Shown: positions 1-7,780, numbered from the stretch's first letter. The stretch is DNA of 15,003 nt from Bacillota bacterium (GCA_021846605.1 JAJZWQ010000073.1:1-15003); one strand, 5' to 3'. A program made the numbers and translations. The notes: generated by a model from the sequence alone, not told the origin.

Positions 1-6
1 CGCCCA

Positions 7-117
7 TTCCGGAATCCGCCCAAAAGTGGCCGGCATGACTCCGGAATCCCCGGCCGGCATGACTCCGGAATGCGTGGCCGGCATGGACCGGAATGCCCGG
101 CCGACATGCTCCGGTAC
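7..117. repeat. Tandem imperfect 23-24 bp repeats, probable IS21-type element end
   Basis: Four head-to-tail copies of a unit that begins GGCCGGCAT and ends CCGGAAT are visible. The starts lie at 28, 52, 76 and 99, and the CCGGAAT ends fall at 41-47, 65-71, 88-94 and (as CCGGTAC) 111-117. A further TTCCGGAAT at 7-15 looks like the end of an earlier, degraded copy. Multiple short direct repeats of this kind are known at the ends of IS21-family elements, where they bind the IstA transposase. No istA or istB gene is visible, so the body would lie to the left of the window or be lost. The repeat is seen directly; assignment to IS21 is inference. Confidence 0.5.
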
Positions 118-430
118 ACGCAGCGGCAAGTACGTGCACGGGCAGGCGCCTGCGCCGGCCACCGGCGGTGTGCCGGCGGCGGCAGTCCCCGACCCGGGGC
201 GCGCGGGCACGCGCGGTCTCCCGGGGACCGAGACCCGCCCGCAGTGGGATGCCGCGGGCTCGGGCGGCGCGTCGGAGTGAAACGCTTGCCGAGCCGGGAG
301 GGGAACACGACGCAGGGGGCACCCCCTGGATGCCGCTCGGCGGATGCCTCCGCCCCCCAGGCCCGCGCCAGCGGGACCAGGAGGGGCTTGACCCCTGGGA
401 GCTACCTTTAACGCTGGACATCGTCTGCCC
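118..430. other. Gene-free GC-rich stretch between two mobile-element remnants
   Basis: About 313 bases lie between the repeat array and the first recognisable codon of the IS607-type recombinase. Open frames exist in all three forward frames only because the GC content is high, and none resembles a protein I know. Two small dyads are present: CAGGGG/CCCCTG around 313-328 and AGGGG/CCCCT at 382-396. A TTGACC at 388-393 resembles a -35 box, but I find no convincing -10 at normal distance. The left end of the IS607-type element should lie somewhere here, but such elements lack terminal inverted repeats, so I cannot place it. Confidence 0.5.
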
Positions 431-1047
431 ATGGTAGATCATCGGGGCCTGGCAGGCGAACAGGTGCTCTCGACGGGGCAAACAGCGAAACGTCTCGGCA
501 TTTCCGTCCGCACGGTCTACCGTTGGGAGGCCGCCAGCCACCGATGATGCGTCTGGCCTCCGGCCAGCGCCGGTTCTCGGGAAGGCAGGTCGATGCCTTG
601 CTCCGGGGCAGGCGTGGGGGTGCACCGCGGTGCGCCGTCTAGGCGCGGGTCTCCTCCAACAAGCAAGCCGAAGTCGGCAGCCTGGAGGGGCAGAAGGAAC
701 GGCTACCGGTGGCGGCGGCAGACAAAGGGGATGAACTCGTCGCCACCGGCGGCCTGCGGCGCTTGTTCCGCTTAGCGGCGGTCGGCGAGAGCGACGTGGT
801 GCTGATCGAGTTCAAGGATCGCCTGGCCCGCTTCTGGTTCGCCTACATCGCCCTGGGCGTGGGGGCACAGGGCCTCCGCGTCGAGGTGCTCGTTGGTCCG
901 GTCGCGACCGACGCCGCGCGGGAACTGGTGGCCGACATGCTGGTCATTGTCACTTGCTGCGCGGCGCGGCTGTATCGCCGCCGCTGACAACAGTTCCGGC
1001 GGAAGGTCCAGGACGCGGCCCAGGAGGCGGAGGGGCTTGTCGGCTGA
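431..1047 (+). pseudogene. tnpA: Decayed IS607-family serine recombinase (tnpA)
   Basis: The intact protein would be a small serine recombinase that excises and integrates an IS607-type element: an N-terminal MerR-like helix-turn-helix followed by a resolvase catalytic domain. The helix-turn-helix is readable from 464 (LSTGQTAKRLGISVRTVYRW) but stops at TGA 545-547. Reading continues in another frame from ATG 547 (MRLASGQRRFSGRQVDALL), meets TAG at 640-642 where a Tyr is expected, and then gives RVSSNKQ with the catalytic-Ser region, followed by VVLIEFKDRLAR. It meets a second stop at TGA 985-987, after which the usual tail (QFRRKVQDAAQEAEG) remains readable to TGA 1045-1047. Between VAT and GLRRLF roughly a dozen residues normally present appear deleted in frame. 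One frameshift, two stops and a deletion make it non-functional. Family assignment is confident; the deletion size is from memory of the family. Confidence 0.82.
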
Positions 1048-1590
1048 GCAGAAGTGCGTGCCGGCCGTCCGCGCGCTGTGCATGCGCTTAGCGCCGAACA
1101 CCAACGCTGGCAAGCTGGTGGCGCTGCCCGCCACCGTGGCGGTCGGGGAGCGCGCGGTGGGGTTCTACAGCGATCTGTTCCTGGGCCACCCAGGGGTCTT
1201 CGCTCAGCGCCAGACCGATGTGGACCCCAAGACCGGGGAGATTCGCGAGAAGCCCTGGAACGATCACGACCGGCTGACCTGGGCGGAGAGCGTGACCATG
1301 GCCACGACGGCGCACCCGGACATCGCGCCGGGCCGCTCCTTGGAGGCGGTTTGTCCCGGAGCGCCCCGCGACCTGCGGCGGGCGGCCATCCATGCGGGAC
1401 GGTGCAGAGTTCCCTGGCCAACCTGCGGCAGTGGGAGAAGACCGATCCCCAACGCCGCGGCCGAACGCCGCAGCCGCCGCGCACCCGACTTTCTCACCCC
1501 GCGGGAGGGGCTGGCGACGTCGCCAGATGCGGTGCGGCGAACGACCGACGGCGGCCAAACGTGGAGCCCTCCGGGTGGACGGCGCGGAGG
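1037..1590 (+). pseudogene. tnpB: Truncated, frameshifted TnpB-like accessory protein of the IS607-type element
   Basis: A TTG at 1037-1039 overlaps the end of the tnpA remnant, the arrangement expected for IS607 elements. The frame reads SAEQKCVPAVRALCMRLAPN, then a stretch containing FYSDLFLGHPGVF and EKPWNDHDRLTWAE, as in the N-terminal part of TnpB proteins (RNA-guided nucleases related to Cas12 ancestors). Near 1395 the reading moves to another frame (TVQSSLANLRQWEKTDPQRR from 1399), and soon afterwards homology fades in all frames; the first frame ends at TGA 1592-1594. Neither the RuvC-like catalytic motifs nor the C-terminal zinc finger is present. About 180 residues of an expected 400 or more survive. 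The product is certainly non-functional; the right-hand limit is approximate. Confidence 0.65.
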
Positions 1591-1681
1591 GTGAGGCCGC
1601 CCTTGCCGTGGAGAGCGCCTCGGCGGGCACGCGCGGGCACCCGCACGGGGTCGGCGCCGCGGCTACGCGTGGCGGACTGCC

Positions 1682-2152
1682 ATGCGCGCCGCGGGGGCCC
1701 CGTCCCGCGCCGCGCGCCGGACCTCGTACCCCCAGGTGACGGTGTATCGGGCGTTCCCGCTCTCCGAACCGGGCCGGTGGGTGGTGTTCCTGGACCGCAT
1801 GGACCGGGAGATCGGGATGCTGGGGGACATCGCCCTCCTGGCCCCCGACTCCCGGCGCCTGTGCGCCGAGGCGCTCCACTTCCGCTACCTCACGCCCCAG
1901 GTGACCGAGATCCTGGAGGTGCGGGAGGATGTGGTGGAGGGGGGCGCCTGGAGCCCCGTCCTCCTCTGGGATCTGGCCACGCCCCACGGGCGCCTCCACC
2001 TGCGCCTGCCCAACGTGCACAGCCACGTGCGGCGTCTGGGCGAGAGGGGCCTGCTCCTGTGGGACCGGGAGGGACGCCGCGCCGAGATCCACGACGTCGA
2101 GGCCTTGCCGCCGACTAGCCGTCGCTGGCTCCAGCGCTACCTGTGGATGTGA
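1682..2152 (+). CDS. DUF1854 family protein, possibly shortened at the N-terminus
   Basis: The 156-residue product has no established biochemical function. It carries the DUF1854 pattern: VYRAFPLSEPGRWV at 21-34, DREIGMLGDI at 41-50, SRRL at 57-60, RYLTPQVTEI at 68-77 and a C-terminal IHDVEALPPTSRRWLQRYL. Members of this family are commonly encoded beside ABC transporters or linked in annotation to cyanophycin metabolism (family knowledge). Here the neighbours are IS607 debris upstream and the convergent cysI downstream; an ABC exporter pair lies about 5.7 kb away. The first 14 residues are low-complexity Ala/Arg and I see no clear ribosome binding site before ATG 1682. Relatives usually have more ordered sequence before the RAFPLS motif, so either the start is misplaced or the N-terminus was replaced at the mobile-element junction. 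GTG 1736 is another in-frame start but would cut into the domain. Confidence 0.72.
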   Translation: MRAAGAPSRAARRTSYPQVTVYRAFPLSEPGRWVVFLDRMDREIGMLGDIALLAPDSRRLCAEALHFRYLTPQVTEILEVREDVVEGGAWSPVLLWDLATPHGRLHLRLPNVHSHVRRLGERGLLLWDREGRRAEIHDVEALPPTSRRWLQRYLWM

Positions 2153-2187
2153 CGGTACGGGGGGCGCCGCGCCGCCCCCCGTACCGT
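2152..2187. terminator. Perfect 14-bp GC-rich hairpin between convergent genes
   Basis: ACGGTACGGGGGGC at 2152-2165 is followed by an 8-base loop and its exact reverse complement at 2174-2187. The stem begins on the last base of the DUF1854 stop codon. No U-run follows on either strand, so if it terminates transcription it is not a classic intrinsic terminator. The position between convergent genes fits a bidirectional terminator. The dyad is seen directly; its role is inferred. Confidence 0.55.
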
Positions 2188-2228
2188 CCCCGCCCGGACC
2201 CTCGCCCACCTCGGACTCAAGATGGCAC

Positions 2229-2246
2229 CCCCGGTTCGATCCGGGG
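2229..2246 (-). terminator. Short hairpin downstream of cysI
   Basis: CCCCGG at 2229-2234 and CCGGGG at 2241-2246 flank a 6-base loop, about 43 bases past the cysI stop codon on the minus strand. It could be a weak terminator or processing stem for the cysJI transcript. There is no U-run, and confidence is low. Confidence 0.3.
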
Positions 2247-2288
2247 CCGAATCCCCGTCCCGCGCCCCACAGGCCCCGTGCGGGACCC

Positions 2289-3992
2289 TCAGGGGGCCCC
2301 GCGCTCCCCCTCGGCCGCCTGGTGGAACTCCCGCCCGACCCGGACCGCCCGCACGTAGCCCGCCCGCACGACGAAGTCCCCAAAGTGCTCCCCCCGGGTG
2401 CGTTCGTGGGCGTAGTGCTCCAGAATCGGCCGCAGGCTGCCCAGGATCTCGGCCTCGTCGATGTTCTCCCGATACAGGCAGTTCAGTCGGTCCCCACGGA
2501 AGCCGGCGCCCAGGTACAGGTTGTACCGGCCGGGGGCCTTGCCGGTGAACCCGATCTCCCCCAGGTAGGGGCGGGAGCAGCCGTTGGGGCACCCGGACAT
2601 GCGCACCACGATCTCCTCGCCGGCCAGCCCGGTCTCGGCCAACAGGCCCTCCAGCCGCTCCAGGAGGTGGGGCAGGTAGCGCTCGGACTCCGCCATGGCC
2701 AAGCCGCAGGTCGGCAGCGCGACGCAGGCCATGGCCGCCCGCCGCAGGGGCGAATGCCCCGCGGTGGCCAGTAGCCCCCCTTCGGCGGCCACGCGTTCGA
2801 CGCGCGCGCGCTCTGCGGCGGGCACGCCGCAGACCATCACGTTCTGGTTGGGCGTGAGGCGGAAGTCGCCGGCGTGGTCCTCCGCGATGGCGCGTAGCGC
2901 CGTCCGCTGCCTGCCGGCCAGCCGTCCGTTCTCCACGAACAGCGTGAGGTGGTGCAAACCGTCGCTCCCCTCCACCCAGCCGAAGCGGTCCCCGGTGGAC
3001 TCGAAGGCGTACGGGCGGGCGGGGGCGAGGGCGAAACCTTGCCGTCGCTCCAACTCCGCTACGAACCAGTCCAGACCGCGGTCGTCGATCGTGTACTTCA
3101 GGCGGGCGTGCTTGCGGTCGGTGCGGTCTCCGTGATCCCGCTGGATGGTCAGCACCCCCTCGGCGACCGCCACCAACCGCTCGGGCGTGCAGAACCCGAT
3201 GACCTGCCCCAGGTTGGGGTAGGTGCGCGGTTCGCCGTAGGTCAGGCCCATGCCGCCGCCCACCGCCACGTCGAACCCCGCCAGGCGGTCCCCGTCGGCG
3301 ACGGCGATCAGCCCCAGGTCCTGCGTGAAGACGTCCACGTCGTTGCTGGGCGGGATGGCCACGCCGATCTTGAACTTGCGGGGCATGTACGTCGGGCCGT
3401 AGAGGGGCTCGGCGTCGCCGCGGCTGTCCAGGACCTTCTCCCCCTCCAGCCAGATCTCGTGGTAGGCGGTGGTGTGCGGCAACAGGTGCGCGCTCAGGGT
3501 CCGCGCCTGCGCATACACCTGCCCGTGCACCGCCGAGGCGTGCGGGTTGGGGTGGCACATCACGTTGCGGTTGACGTCGCCGCAGGTCGCCAGCGTCGTC
3601 AAAAGGGCGGCGTTGATCTCGGCGATGGTCCGCCGCAGCTCCCACTTCACCACGCCGTACAACTGCAGCGACTGGCGGCTGGTCAGGCGCAGGGTGCCGC
3701 CGGCGTACCGTTCGGCGATGCCGTCCAGGGCCAGCCACTGGCGGGGCTCCAGAACGCCCCCGGCGGCCCGCACCCGGATCATGAAGGCGTAGGCGGGCTC
3801 GAGCTTGGCCCGGCGGCGCTCGTCCCGGACGTCGCGGTCGTCCTGCTGGTACGTGCCGTGAAACTTCAGCAACTGGGTGTCGTCGGCGTGCACGGCCCCC
3901 GTCAGTTGGTCGGCCAACCCCTGGCGGATGCTCCCGCGCAGGAAGTCGCTGCGCTCCTTGATCCGTTCGATCTCGCTCGGCTGCCCCGCCAT
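2289..3992 (-). CDS. cysI: Assimilatory sulfite reductase (NADPH) hemoprotein beta subunit
   Basis: This enzyme reduces sulfite to sulfide with six electrons delivered by CysJ, using a siroheme coupled to a [4Fe-4S] cluster in the cytoplasm; the sulfide feeds cysteine synthesis. The 567-residue length matches E. coli CysI (570). The four cluster-ligand cysteines are present: C423 and C429 in [14 protein letters not shown], and C468 and C472 in [16 protein letters not shown]. Sulfite/siroheme-site basic residues are also seen: R142 in [13 protein letters not shown], and K206 and K208 in MPRKFKIGV. The N-terminal ferredoxin-like repeat contains [13 protein letters not shown] near 101-113. The ATG at 3992 is preceded by a GGGGGG stretch about 7 bases away and lies 25 bases after the cysJ stop, so the two are cotranscribed. 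No missing key residue is seen. Confidence 0.97.
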   Translation of the reverse strand: MAGQPSEIERIKERSDFLRGSIRQGLADQLTGAVHADDTQLLKFHGTYQQDDRDVRDERRRAKLEPAYAFMIRVRAAGGVLEPRQWLALDGIAERYAGGTLRLTSRQSLQLYGVVKWELRRTIAEINAALLTTLATCGDVNRNVMCHPNPHASAVHGQVYAQARTLSAHLLPHTTAYHEIWLEGEKVLDSRGDAEPLYGPTYMPRKFKIGVAIPPSNDVDVFTQDLGLIAVADGDRLAGFDVAVGGGMGLTYGEPRTYPNLGQVIGFCTPERLVAVAEGVLTIQRDHGDRTDRKHARLKYTIDDRGLDWFVAELERRQGFALAPARPYAFESTGDRFGWVEGSDGLHHLTLFVENGRLAGRQRTALRAIAEDHAGDFRLTPNQNVMVCGVPAAERARVERVAAEGGLLATAGHSPLRRAAMACVALPTCGLAMAESERYLPHLLERLEGLLAETGLAGEEIVVRMSGCPNGCSRPYLGEIGFTGKAPGRYNLYLGAGFRGDRLNCLYRENIDEAEILGSLRPILEHYAHERTRGEHFGDFVVRAGYVRAVRVGREFHQAAEGERGAP

Positions 3993-4017
3993 CCCGTATC
4001 CCCCCGCCTGCTCGCTC

Positions 4018-5841
4018 CTAATAGACGTCGCGTTGGTAGCGCCGTTCTTTGCGCATCCGGGCCAGGTACGCGGCGGCGCCGTCGCGGTCCAACCCCGCCT
4101 GGCCCACGAGGATCTCCTCCAGCGCCCGCTGCACATCGGGCGCCATCCGCTGCTCGTCCCCGCAGACATACACGTGGGCGCCGTCCTCCAGCCAGGCGTA
4201 GACCTCGGCCGCGCGTTCCAGCAGTCGGTGCTGCACGTAGACCTTCTGGGCGCCATCACGCGAAAACGCCACGTCCATCCGGGTCAACTGCCCGCGCGCC
4301 AAGGCCCGTAGCCACTCCACCTGGTAGAGGAAGTCGGTGCGGAAGCGGCGGTCGCCGAAGAACAGCCAGGTGCGGCCCGCGGCCCCGCGCTCGGCCCGCT
4401 CCTGGAGAAAGGCGCGGAAGGGCGCCACCCCCGTCCCCGGCCCGATCATGATCACGGGGGCGTCGGGATCGGACGGGAGGCGGAAGTTGTCGTTGCGCTG
4501 CACAAAGACGGGGATCCGCGCCCCGACGGGGATCGCGGCCAGGTGCTGCGAGCAGACCCCCACCCGGCGTCGCCCGTGCGCCCGGTAGTCCACTAGGCGC
4601 ACCGTCAGGTGGGCCTCGTCGGGAGTGGCCGCCGCGGAACTGGCCAGCGAATAGAGGCGGGGCGGCAGGCGGCGCAGGGCGGTCACGAACCCGGCGGCCG
4701 GCACCCCGCGCAGCCCGAAGTCTCCGATCAGATCGACCAGGTCGCGCCCGTGGACGTAGGTGCGCAGGTCGTCCTCGCGGCCGGGGGCCACCAGGGACTC
4801 CAGGCCCGGCGCGCCGGTCAGGGCCGCCACCCGCTCCAGCACCGGCCGGGTCAGGACCGTGATCTCGTAGCGGGAGGTAAGGGCCCCGGCCAGCGGCAGC
4901 CCATCGGGCAGGACGGTTTCCCCATCCCAACCCGCAGCCTCCAGCAGGGCGGCGACCAGTTCCGGCGGGTTCTCGGGATAGACCCCCAGCGCGTCGCCGG
5001 GTTCCCAGCGCAGACCGGATCCCGCCAGGGAGACCTCGATGTGGCGAGTCGAGCGGTCCGAACCGCGGGCGTTCAGTTCCAGATGTTCGATGACCTCGGC
5101 CGCAAAGGGGTTCTGGCGCGAGAAGCCGCAGGGCGGGGCCGCGGTCGCCGGGCGCGAGGGCGCGACGGCCCGGGCCGGGGAGGGCGCAGCCTCCGGGGCG
5201 GCCTGCCCCAGCGCGGCCAGGACGCCGTCCATCCATTGCGCGGCCGGCGCCGCGAAGTCCAGATCGCACTCCACCCGAGGGTGAAGCCGGCTGGCCCCCA
5301 GCTCGCCCAGCCGCGCGTCCAGGTCCCGGCCGGTCTTGCAGAACTGTTCGTAGGAACTGTCTCCCAGCGCCAGGACGCTGTATCGGAGGTGTTCCAACCG
5401 GGGCGCCTTCCGGCCGGCGAGGAACTCGACAAAGCCCATGGCGTTGTCCGGGGGATCCCCCTCGCCATGGGTGCTGGTGATCAGCAACAGGCACTCGGCG
5501 CTGCGCAGGTCGCGCGTGGCATAGTCGTCCATGGCAGCGCTGGTGGCCCGCAGCCCGGCCTGCTGCAGCCGGCCCGTCAACTCGGCCGCCAGGCCGCGGG
5601 CATTGCCCGTCTGCGACCCGAAGAGCACGGTCACGGCCCCGCCGGTGGGGGCCGGGGGCCGTTCGGCCAAGGGGGTGGCGGCCGCCTCCCAGCCGGCGAG
5701 GTATCCGCTGAGCCAGAGCCGTTGCGGAGCGGTCAGCGTCGGCGCCAGACGGGCGACCAGATCCGCCTGTTCGATGGACAGCGGGCTGGGGTGGATCTGG
5801 GTCGCCACGGCGGAGGCGCTCGCGGCGTCGATGTCGGGCAT
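4018..5841 (-). CDS. cysJ: Assimilatory sulfite reductase (NADPH) flavoprotein alpha subunit
   Basis: CysJ moves electrons from NADPH through FAD and FMN to the CysI hemoprotein. The 607-residue protein (E. coli 599) has an N-terminal linker, then an FMN-binding flavodoxin domain (about 69-210: [36 protein letters not shown]). An Ala/Pro-rich hinge follows (about 212-238), then the FAD-binding domain (RLYSLASS at 395-402, GVCSQHLA at 428-435) and the NADP domain ([18 protein letters not shown] at 465-482, [11 protein letters not shown] at 560-570). It ends in the family-typical YQRDVY. The ATG at 5841 has GAGGGGT about 7 bases upstream on the minus strand. Longer upstream openness is non-coding in character. 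It is the first gene of the cysJI operon and is divergent from panD. Confidence 0.97.
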   Translation of the reverse strand: MPDIDAASASAVATQIHPSPLSIEQADLVARLAPTLTAPQRLWLSGYLAGWEAAATPLAERPPAPTGGAVTVLFGSQTGNARGLAAELTGRLQQAGLRATSAAMDDYATRDLRSAECLLLITSTHGEGDPPDNAMGFVEFLAGRKAPRLEHLRYSVLALGDSSYEQFCKTGRDLDARLGELGASRLHPRVECDLDFAAPAAQWMDGVLAALGQAAPEAAPSPARAVAPSRPATAAPPCGFSRQNPFAAEVIEHLELNARGSDRSTRHIEVSLAGSGLRWEPGDALGVYPENPPELVAALLEAAGWDGETVLPDGLPLAGALTSRYEITVLTRPVLERVAALTGAPGLESLVAPGREDDLRTYVHGRDLVDLIGDFGLRGVPAAGFVTALRRLPPRLYSLASSAAATPDEAHLTVRLVDYRAHGRRRVGVCSQHLAAIPVGARIPVFVQRNDNFRLPSDPDAPVIMIGPGTGVAPFRAFLQERAERGAAGRTWLFFGDRRFRTDFLYQVEWLRALARGQLTRMDVAFSRDGAQKVYVQHRLLERAAEVYAWLEDGAHVYVCGDEQRMAPDVQRALEEILVGQAGLDRDGAAAYLARMRKERRYQRDVY

Positions 5842-5872
5842 GGCCAACCCCTCATCATGGGAGATCGGCGGC

Positions 5873-5900
5873 CAATTACCATATAACCGCCTGGAAACAA
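5873..5900 (-). promoter_or_regulatory. Candidate promoter of cysJI
   Basis: On the minus strand TTGTTT (5900-5895) and TAATTG (5878-5873) are separated by 16 bases, which would place transcription start about 25 bases before the cysJ ATG. The segment is clearly more AT-rich than its surroundings, supporting a promoter. The hexamers match consensus only moderately, and I recognise no CymR-type operator, T-box or SAM riboswitch. Confidence 0.35.
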
Positions 5901-5935
5901 GGATATCGCACACCCCGACCGCTCCGTCAAGCCTG

Positions 5936-6005
5936 CCGCGGGGCCTTTCGCGGTCCATTCGGCCCGTCGGACCGGGCCCGAGCGCCCCGCAGGGGCGGGG
6001 CGCTC
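5936..6005. promoter_or_regulatory. Cluster of dyads between divergent cysJ and panD promoters
   Basis: Several inverted repeats are packed into 70 bases. These are CCGCG/CGCGG (5936-5940 with 5949-5953), GGCCCG/CGGGCC (5961-5966 with 5973-5978), and a perfect 11-bp stem, GAGCGCCCCGC (5980-5990) with GCGGGGCGCTC (5995-6005) around a 4-base loop. GGTCC at 5952-5956 can also pair with GGACC at 5969-5973, which excludes the GGCCCG pairing. They lie outside both predicted transcripts, so they may be protein-binding dyads or a remnant terminator. In DNA this GC-rich, some chance pairing is expected; only the 11-bp stem is striking. Confidence 0.35.
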
Positions 6006-6048
6006 CACGCGCCGGGTCCGGGTGAGCGCTCGGTGGCCGCGTGGACAG

Positions 6049-6077
6049 GTGACGGCGACAGGCCTGTACCGTAGACT
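6049..6077 (+). promoter_or_regulatory. Candidate promoter of panD
   Basis: GTGACG (6049-6054) and TAGACT (6072-6077) are separated by 17 bases, giving four of six matches to the -35 consensus and a fair -10. Transcription would begin about 35 bases before the panD ATG, leaving room for the GAGGGGG ribosome binding site near 6099. This is inferred by eye only. Confidence 0.4.
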
Positions 6078-6118
6078 GGGCCGGACGATTGTCGATCGAG
6101 GGGGTCCGGGCTCCGGTG

Positions 6119-6475
6119 ATGATGCGAACCGTGTTGCGCAGCAAGTTGCATCGCGCCGTCGTCACCCAGGCCGACCTGGCTTACGAGGGCAGCATCACGA
6201 TCGACAGCGCCCTGCTGGAGGCCGCGGACATCGCGCCCTACGAGCAGGTGCTGGTGGCCAGCGTCACCAACGGGTCGCGCTTTGAAACCTACGTGATCCC
6301 CGGGGAGGCCGGGAGCGGCGTGATCGGGCTCAATGGTGCCGCGGCCCACCTGGGCCGGCCCGGGGACATCGTGATCATCATGGCCTTCGGGCTCGTGCCC
6401 GCCGACGAGGTGGCCTCGGTCCAGCCGCGGGTGCTCCTGCTGGACGCCCGGAACCGCATCCGGAGCGGCGCCTGA
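6119..6475 (+). CDS. panD: Aspartate 1-decarboxylase, pyruvoyl-dependent
   Basis: PanD converts L-aspartate to beta-alanine, the amine that PanC joins to pantoate. The 118-residue proenzyme is cleaved between Gly24 and Ser25 to create the pyruvoyl cofactor. Starting at ATG 6119 gives [13 protein letters not shown] and places YEGS with G24-S25 exactly at the canonical positions. [15 protein letters not shown] and the [19 protein letters not shown] block carry the other conserved residues, including the Tyr and the NGAAA loop. Upstream in-frame starts at TTG 6089 and GTG 6116 would shift this numbering. A GAGGGGG sits about 14 bases before the ATG, slightly far, so GTG 6116 is not excluded. The gene stands alone, divergent from cysJ and convergent with the YceI gene, rather than in a panBCD operon. 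Confidence 0.95.
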   Translation: MMRTVLRSKLHRAVVTQADLAYEGSITIDSALLEAADIAPYEQVLVASVTNGSRFETYVIPGEAGSGVIGLNGAAAHLGRPGDIVIIMAFGLVPADEVASVQPRVLLLDARNRIRSGA

Positions 6476-6479
6476 CCAC

Positions 6480-7157
6480 CTACCCCGCCGCGGCCGGCTG
6501 GGCGACCAGGTTCACGCCCAGGAGGATCGCGTCGTCGACGTTGACGAACCCGGCGATGCTGGGGGGCTTCACGCCGAAGCTGGTCATCTGCACCTCCCGC
6601 GTCCCCTTCACGTCCAGCGCCCCGCTGGAGGACATCCCCAGCTGGAGGTTCCAGATGACGGTGTGCGTCTCCCCACGGATGGTCATCTGGCCCTGCAACC
6701 CCACGGTCGCGATCCCATCGGCCCGTACGGTCTCCGAATTCGCGGACTGGCCGGTGACCTTGAAGACCGCGTCCGGGTACTTCACCGTGTCCAGGGCGGC
6801 CTGCACGTGCCGGTCGCGCAGCGGCTGGTGGGTGTGCAGGCCGGTGAGGTTCACCGTCACCGTGGAGGCCGCAAAACGCCCGTTTGCCAGCGTCAGCGTC
6901 CCGGACACGCCTGTGGTGGTGCCGACCGGGGCATGCGGCAGGTGGATCGCCACGAAGGTCTCATGCGCGGTGTAGGTGGCGACCGAAGGCGGACCGATGG
7001 TGAAGCTGCCGGAGACGGCGGCCCCCGACGGTTTGGGCAGGGGCGGCGCGCTGGAGGAGCTTGACGACGTCCCTGCCGTATGGGCCGCGCCGCACCCCGC
7101 CAGCACCGTGAGCCCCAGGCTCAGCGTCCCCAACTTCGCCCACAACCGCCGCCGCAT
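6480..7157 (-). CDS. YceI-family lipoprotein
   Basis: The 225-residue protein begins MRRRLWAKLG, then a hydrophobic segment ending in the lipobox LAGC with Cys22, so it should be a membrane-anchored exported lipoprotein. A Ser/Pro-rich linker (about 27-48) leads to a YceI-type domain (about 49-220). This contains the family hallmark RDRHVQAALDTVKYPDAVFK at 114-133 and a strand-rich C-terminal half (GQMTIRGETHTVIWNLQL). YceI proteins are lipocalin-like barrels that in some cases bind isoprenoid-type lipids; function here is unknown. The ATG at 7157 is preceded by GGGGAGG at 8 bases. It follows the thioredoxin-fold gene by 44 bases and is probably cotranscribed with it. Its stop lies only 4 bases from the convergent panD stop. 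Confidence 0.9.
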   Translation of the reverse strand: MRRRLWAKLGTLSLGLTVLAGCGAAHTAGTSSSSSSAPPLPKPSGAAVSGSFTIGPPSVATYTAHETFVAIHLPHAPVGTTTGVSGTLTLANGRFAASTVTVNLTGLHTHQPLRDRHVQAALDTVKYPDAVFKVTGQSANSETVRADGIATVGLQGQMTIRGETHTVIWNLQLGMSSSGALDVKGTREVQMTSFGVKPPSIAGFVNVDDAILLGVNLVAQPAAAG

Positions 7158-7201
7158 ACCGTGCGCCTCCCCAACTGAGCGCGGACCGCGCCCGCCTCCG
7201 G

Positions 7202-7780
7202 TCAATCCCCGTGCAGTTCGCGCAGGCGACCGGTCAGCCGCAGCATCAGTTGCACGCGCTCGAACTCGGTCACCCACTCCTCCATGGCCTCCGCCAACAG
7301 GGCGTCCCCCGGGGGCAGGATCCCGGTCGGGCACGCCGGGCCCAGGCGGTCCGCCGCCATCTGGCGGTAGAAGGCGACCACCCGGTCGCCGACGACCGCG
7401 CACACCTTCCAGTCCTCGCTCAGGAAGACCACCACCGGGACGCGGTGCCCGCCGTTGACCGCCAGCGCGTCGCGCAGATCCGGATCCACGTCGCGGTCGC
7501 CCACCCGCAACTCGATCCGCGGGCTGGCCTCGGCGATCCGCCGCAGCATGGGCACCTGGTTGGCGCAATCCCCACACCAGGCCCCGGCCAGGCAGAAGAC
7601 CCGCATATCGCGCGCGAAGCCGCCCAGCAACGCGCACTGCTCCGGCGTGAGGCGGACGCGTTCGTCCACCGCCGCCCACCGCCGGCGCTGCTCGTCCGTC
7701 CCGTGCTGCTGCAGGAAGCCCCCATAGGACAGGGCGCTCCCAAAGGCCGCCCGCCAGTCGATCCCGTCCAGCATGTCCAC
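7202..7780 (-). CDS. Thioredoxin-fold family protein with WCGDC motif
   Basis: The 192-residue protein has a thioredoxin-like core from about 58 to 135: VFCLAGAWCGDCANQVPML with the redox pair C69 and C72, and RVPVVVF at 113-119 supplying the cis-proline (P115). A helical N-terminal segment (about 1-55) and a helical C-terminal extension (about 155-190) flank the core. It has no signal peptide, so it should be cytoplasmic, unlike the DsbA/ResA proteins that normally work with exported substrates. The substrate is not predictable. The start is ambiguous: GTG 7780 has GGAGG 8 bases upstream, while ATG 7774 has GGAGGG 10 bases upstream; the former is used. It lies 39 bases after the second ABC half-transporter and 44 bases before the YceI gene, so it is likely part of that operon. 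Confidence 0.88.
   Translation of the reverse strand: MDMLDGIDWRAAFGSALSYGGFLQQHGTDEQRRRWAAVDERVRLTPEQCALLGGFARDMRVFCLAGAWCGDCANQVPMLRRIAEASPRIELRVGDRDVDPDLRDALAVNGGHRVPVVVFLSEDWKVCAVVGDRVVAFYRQMAADRLGPACPTGILPPGDALLAEAMEEWVTEFERVQLMLRLTGRLRELHGD

Noticed and set aside
7..117. Possibility that the tandem repeats form a CRISPR array
   Set aside because: The units abut with almost no spacer between them, so there are no unique spacers of 30 bases or more, and no cas gene is in the window.
385..440. TTGACCCCTGGGAGCTACC resembling a MerR-type promoter with a long spacer
   Set aside because: The dyad is poor and no -10 hexamer falls at 17 or 19 bases; no intact MerR-family regulator or metal-resistance gene is nearby.
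1054..2118. A 354-codon plus-strand frame spanning the IS607 remnant and the DUF1854 gene
   Set aside because: Only one short piece (about 1399-1490) resembles TnpB; the rest is out of frame with the conserved DUF1854 reading and is low-complexity Arg/Pro/Gly.
2221..2250. GGTTCGATCC inside a GC stem, resembling the T-arm of a tRNA
   Set aside because: The loop between the paired CCCCGG and CCGGGG is 6 bases, not 7, and no D-arm, anticodon arm or acceptor stem can be folded around it on either strand.
2949..5886. Long plus-strand open frames opposite cysI and cysJ (500 and 425 codons)
   Set aside because: Both are antisense shadows of the clearly conserved sulfite reductase genes, with no domain or ribosome binding site of their own.
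5842..5935. A SAM riboswitch or T-box leader controlling cysJI
   Set aside because: The predicted leader is only about 25 bases and no conserved core of either element is visible.
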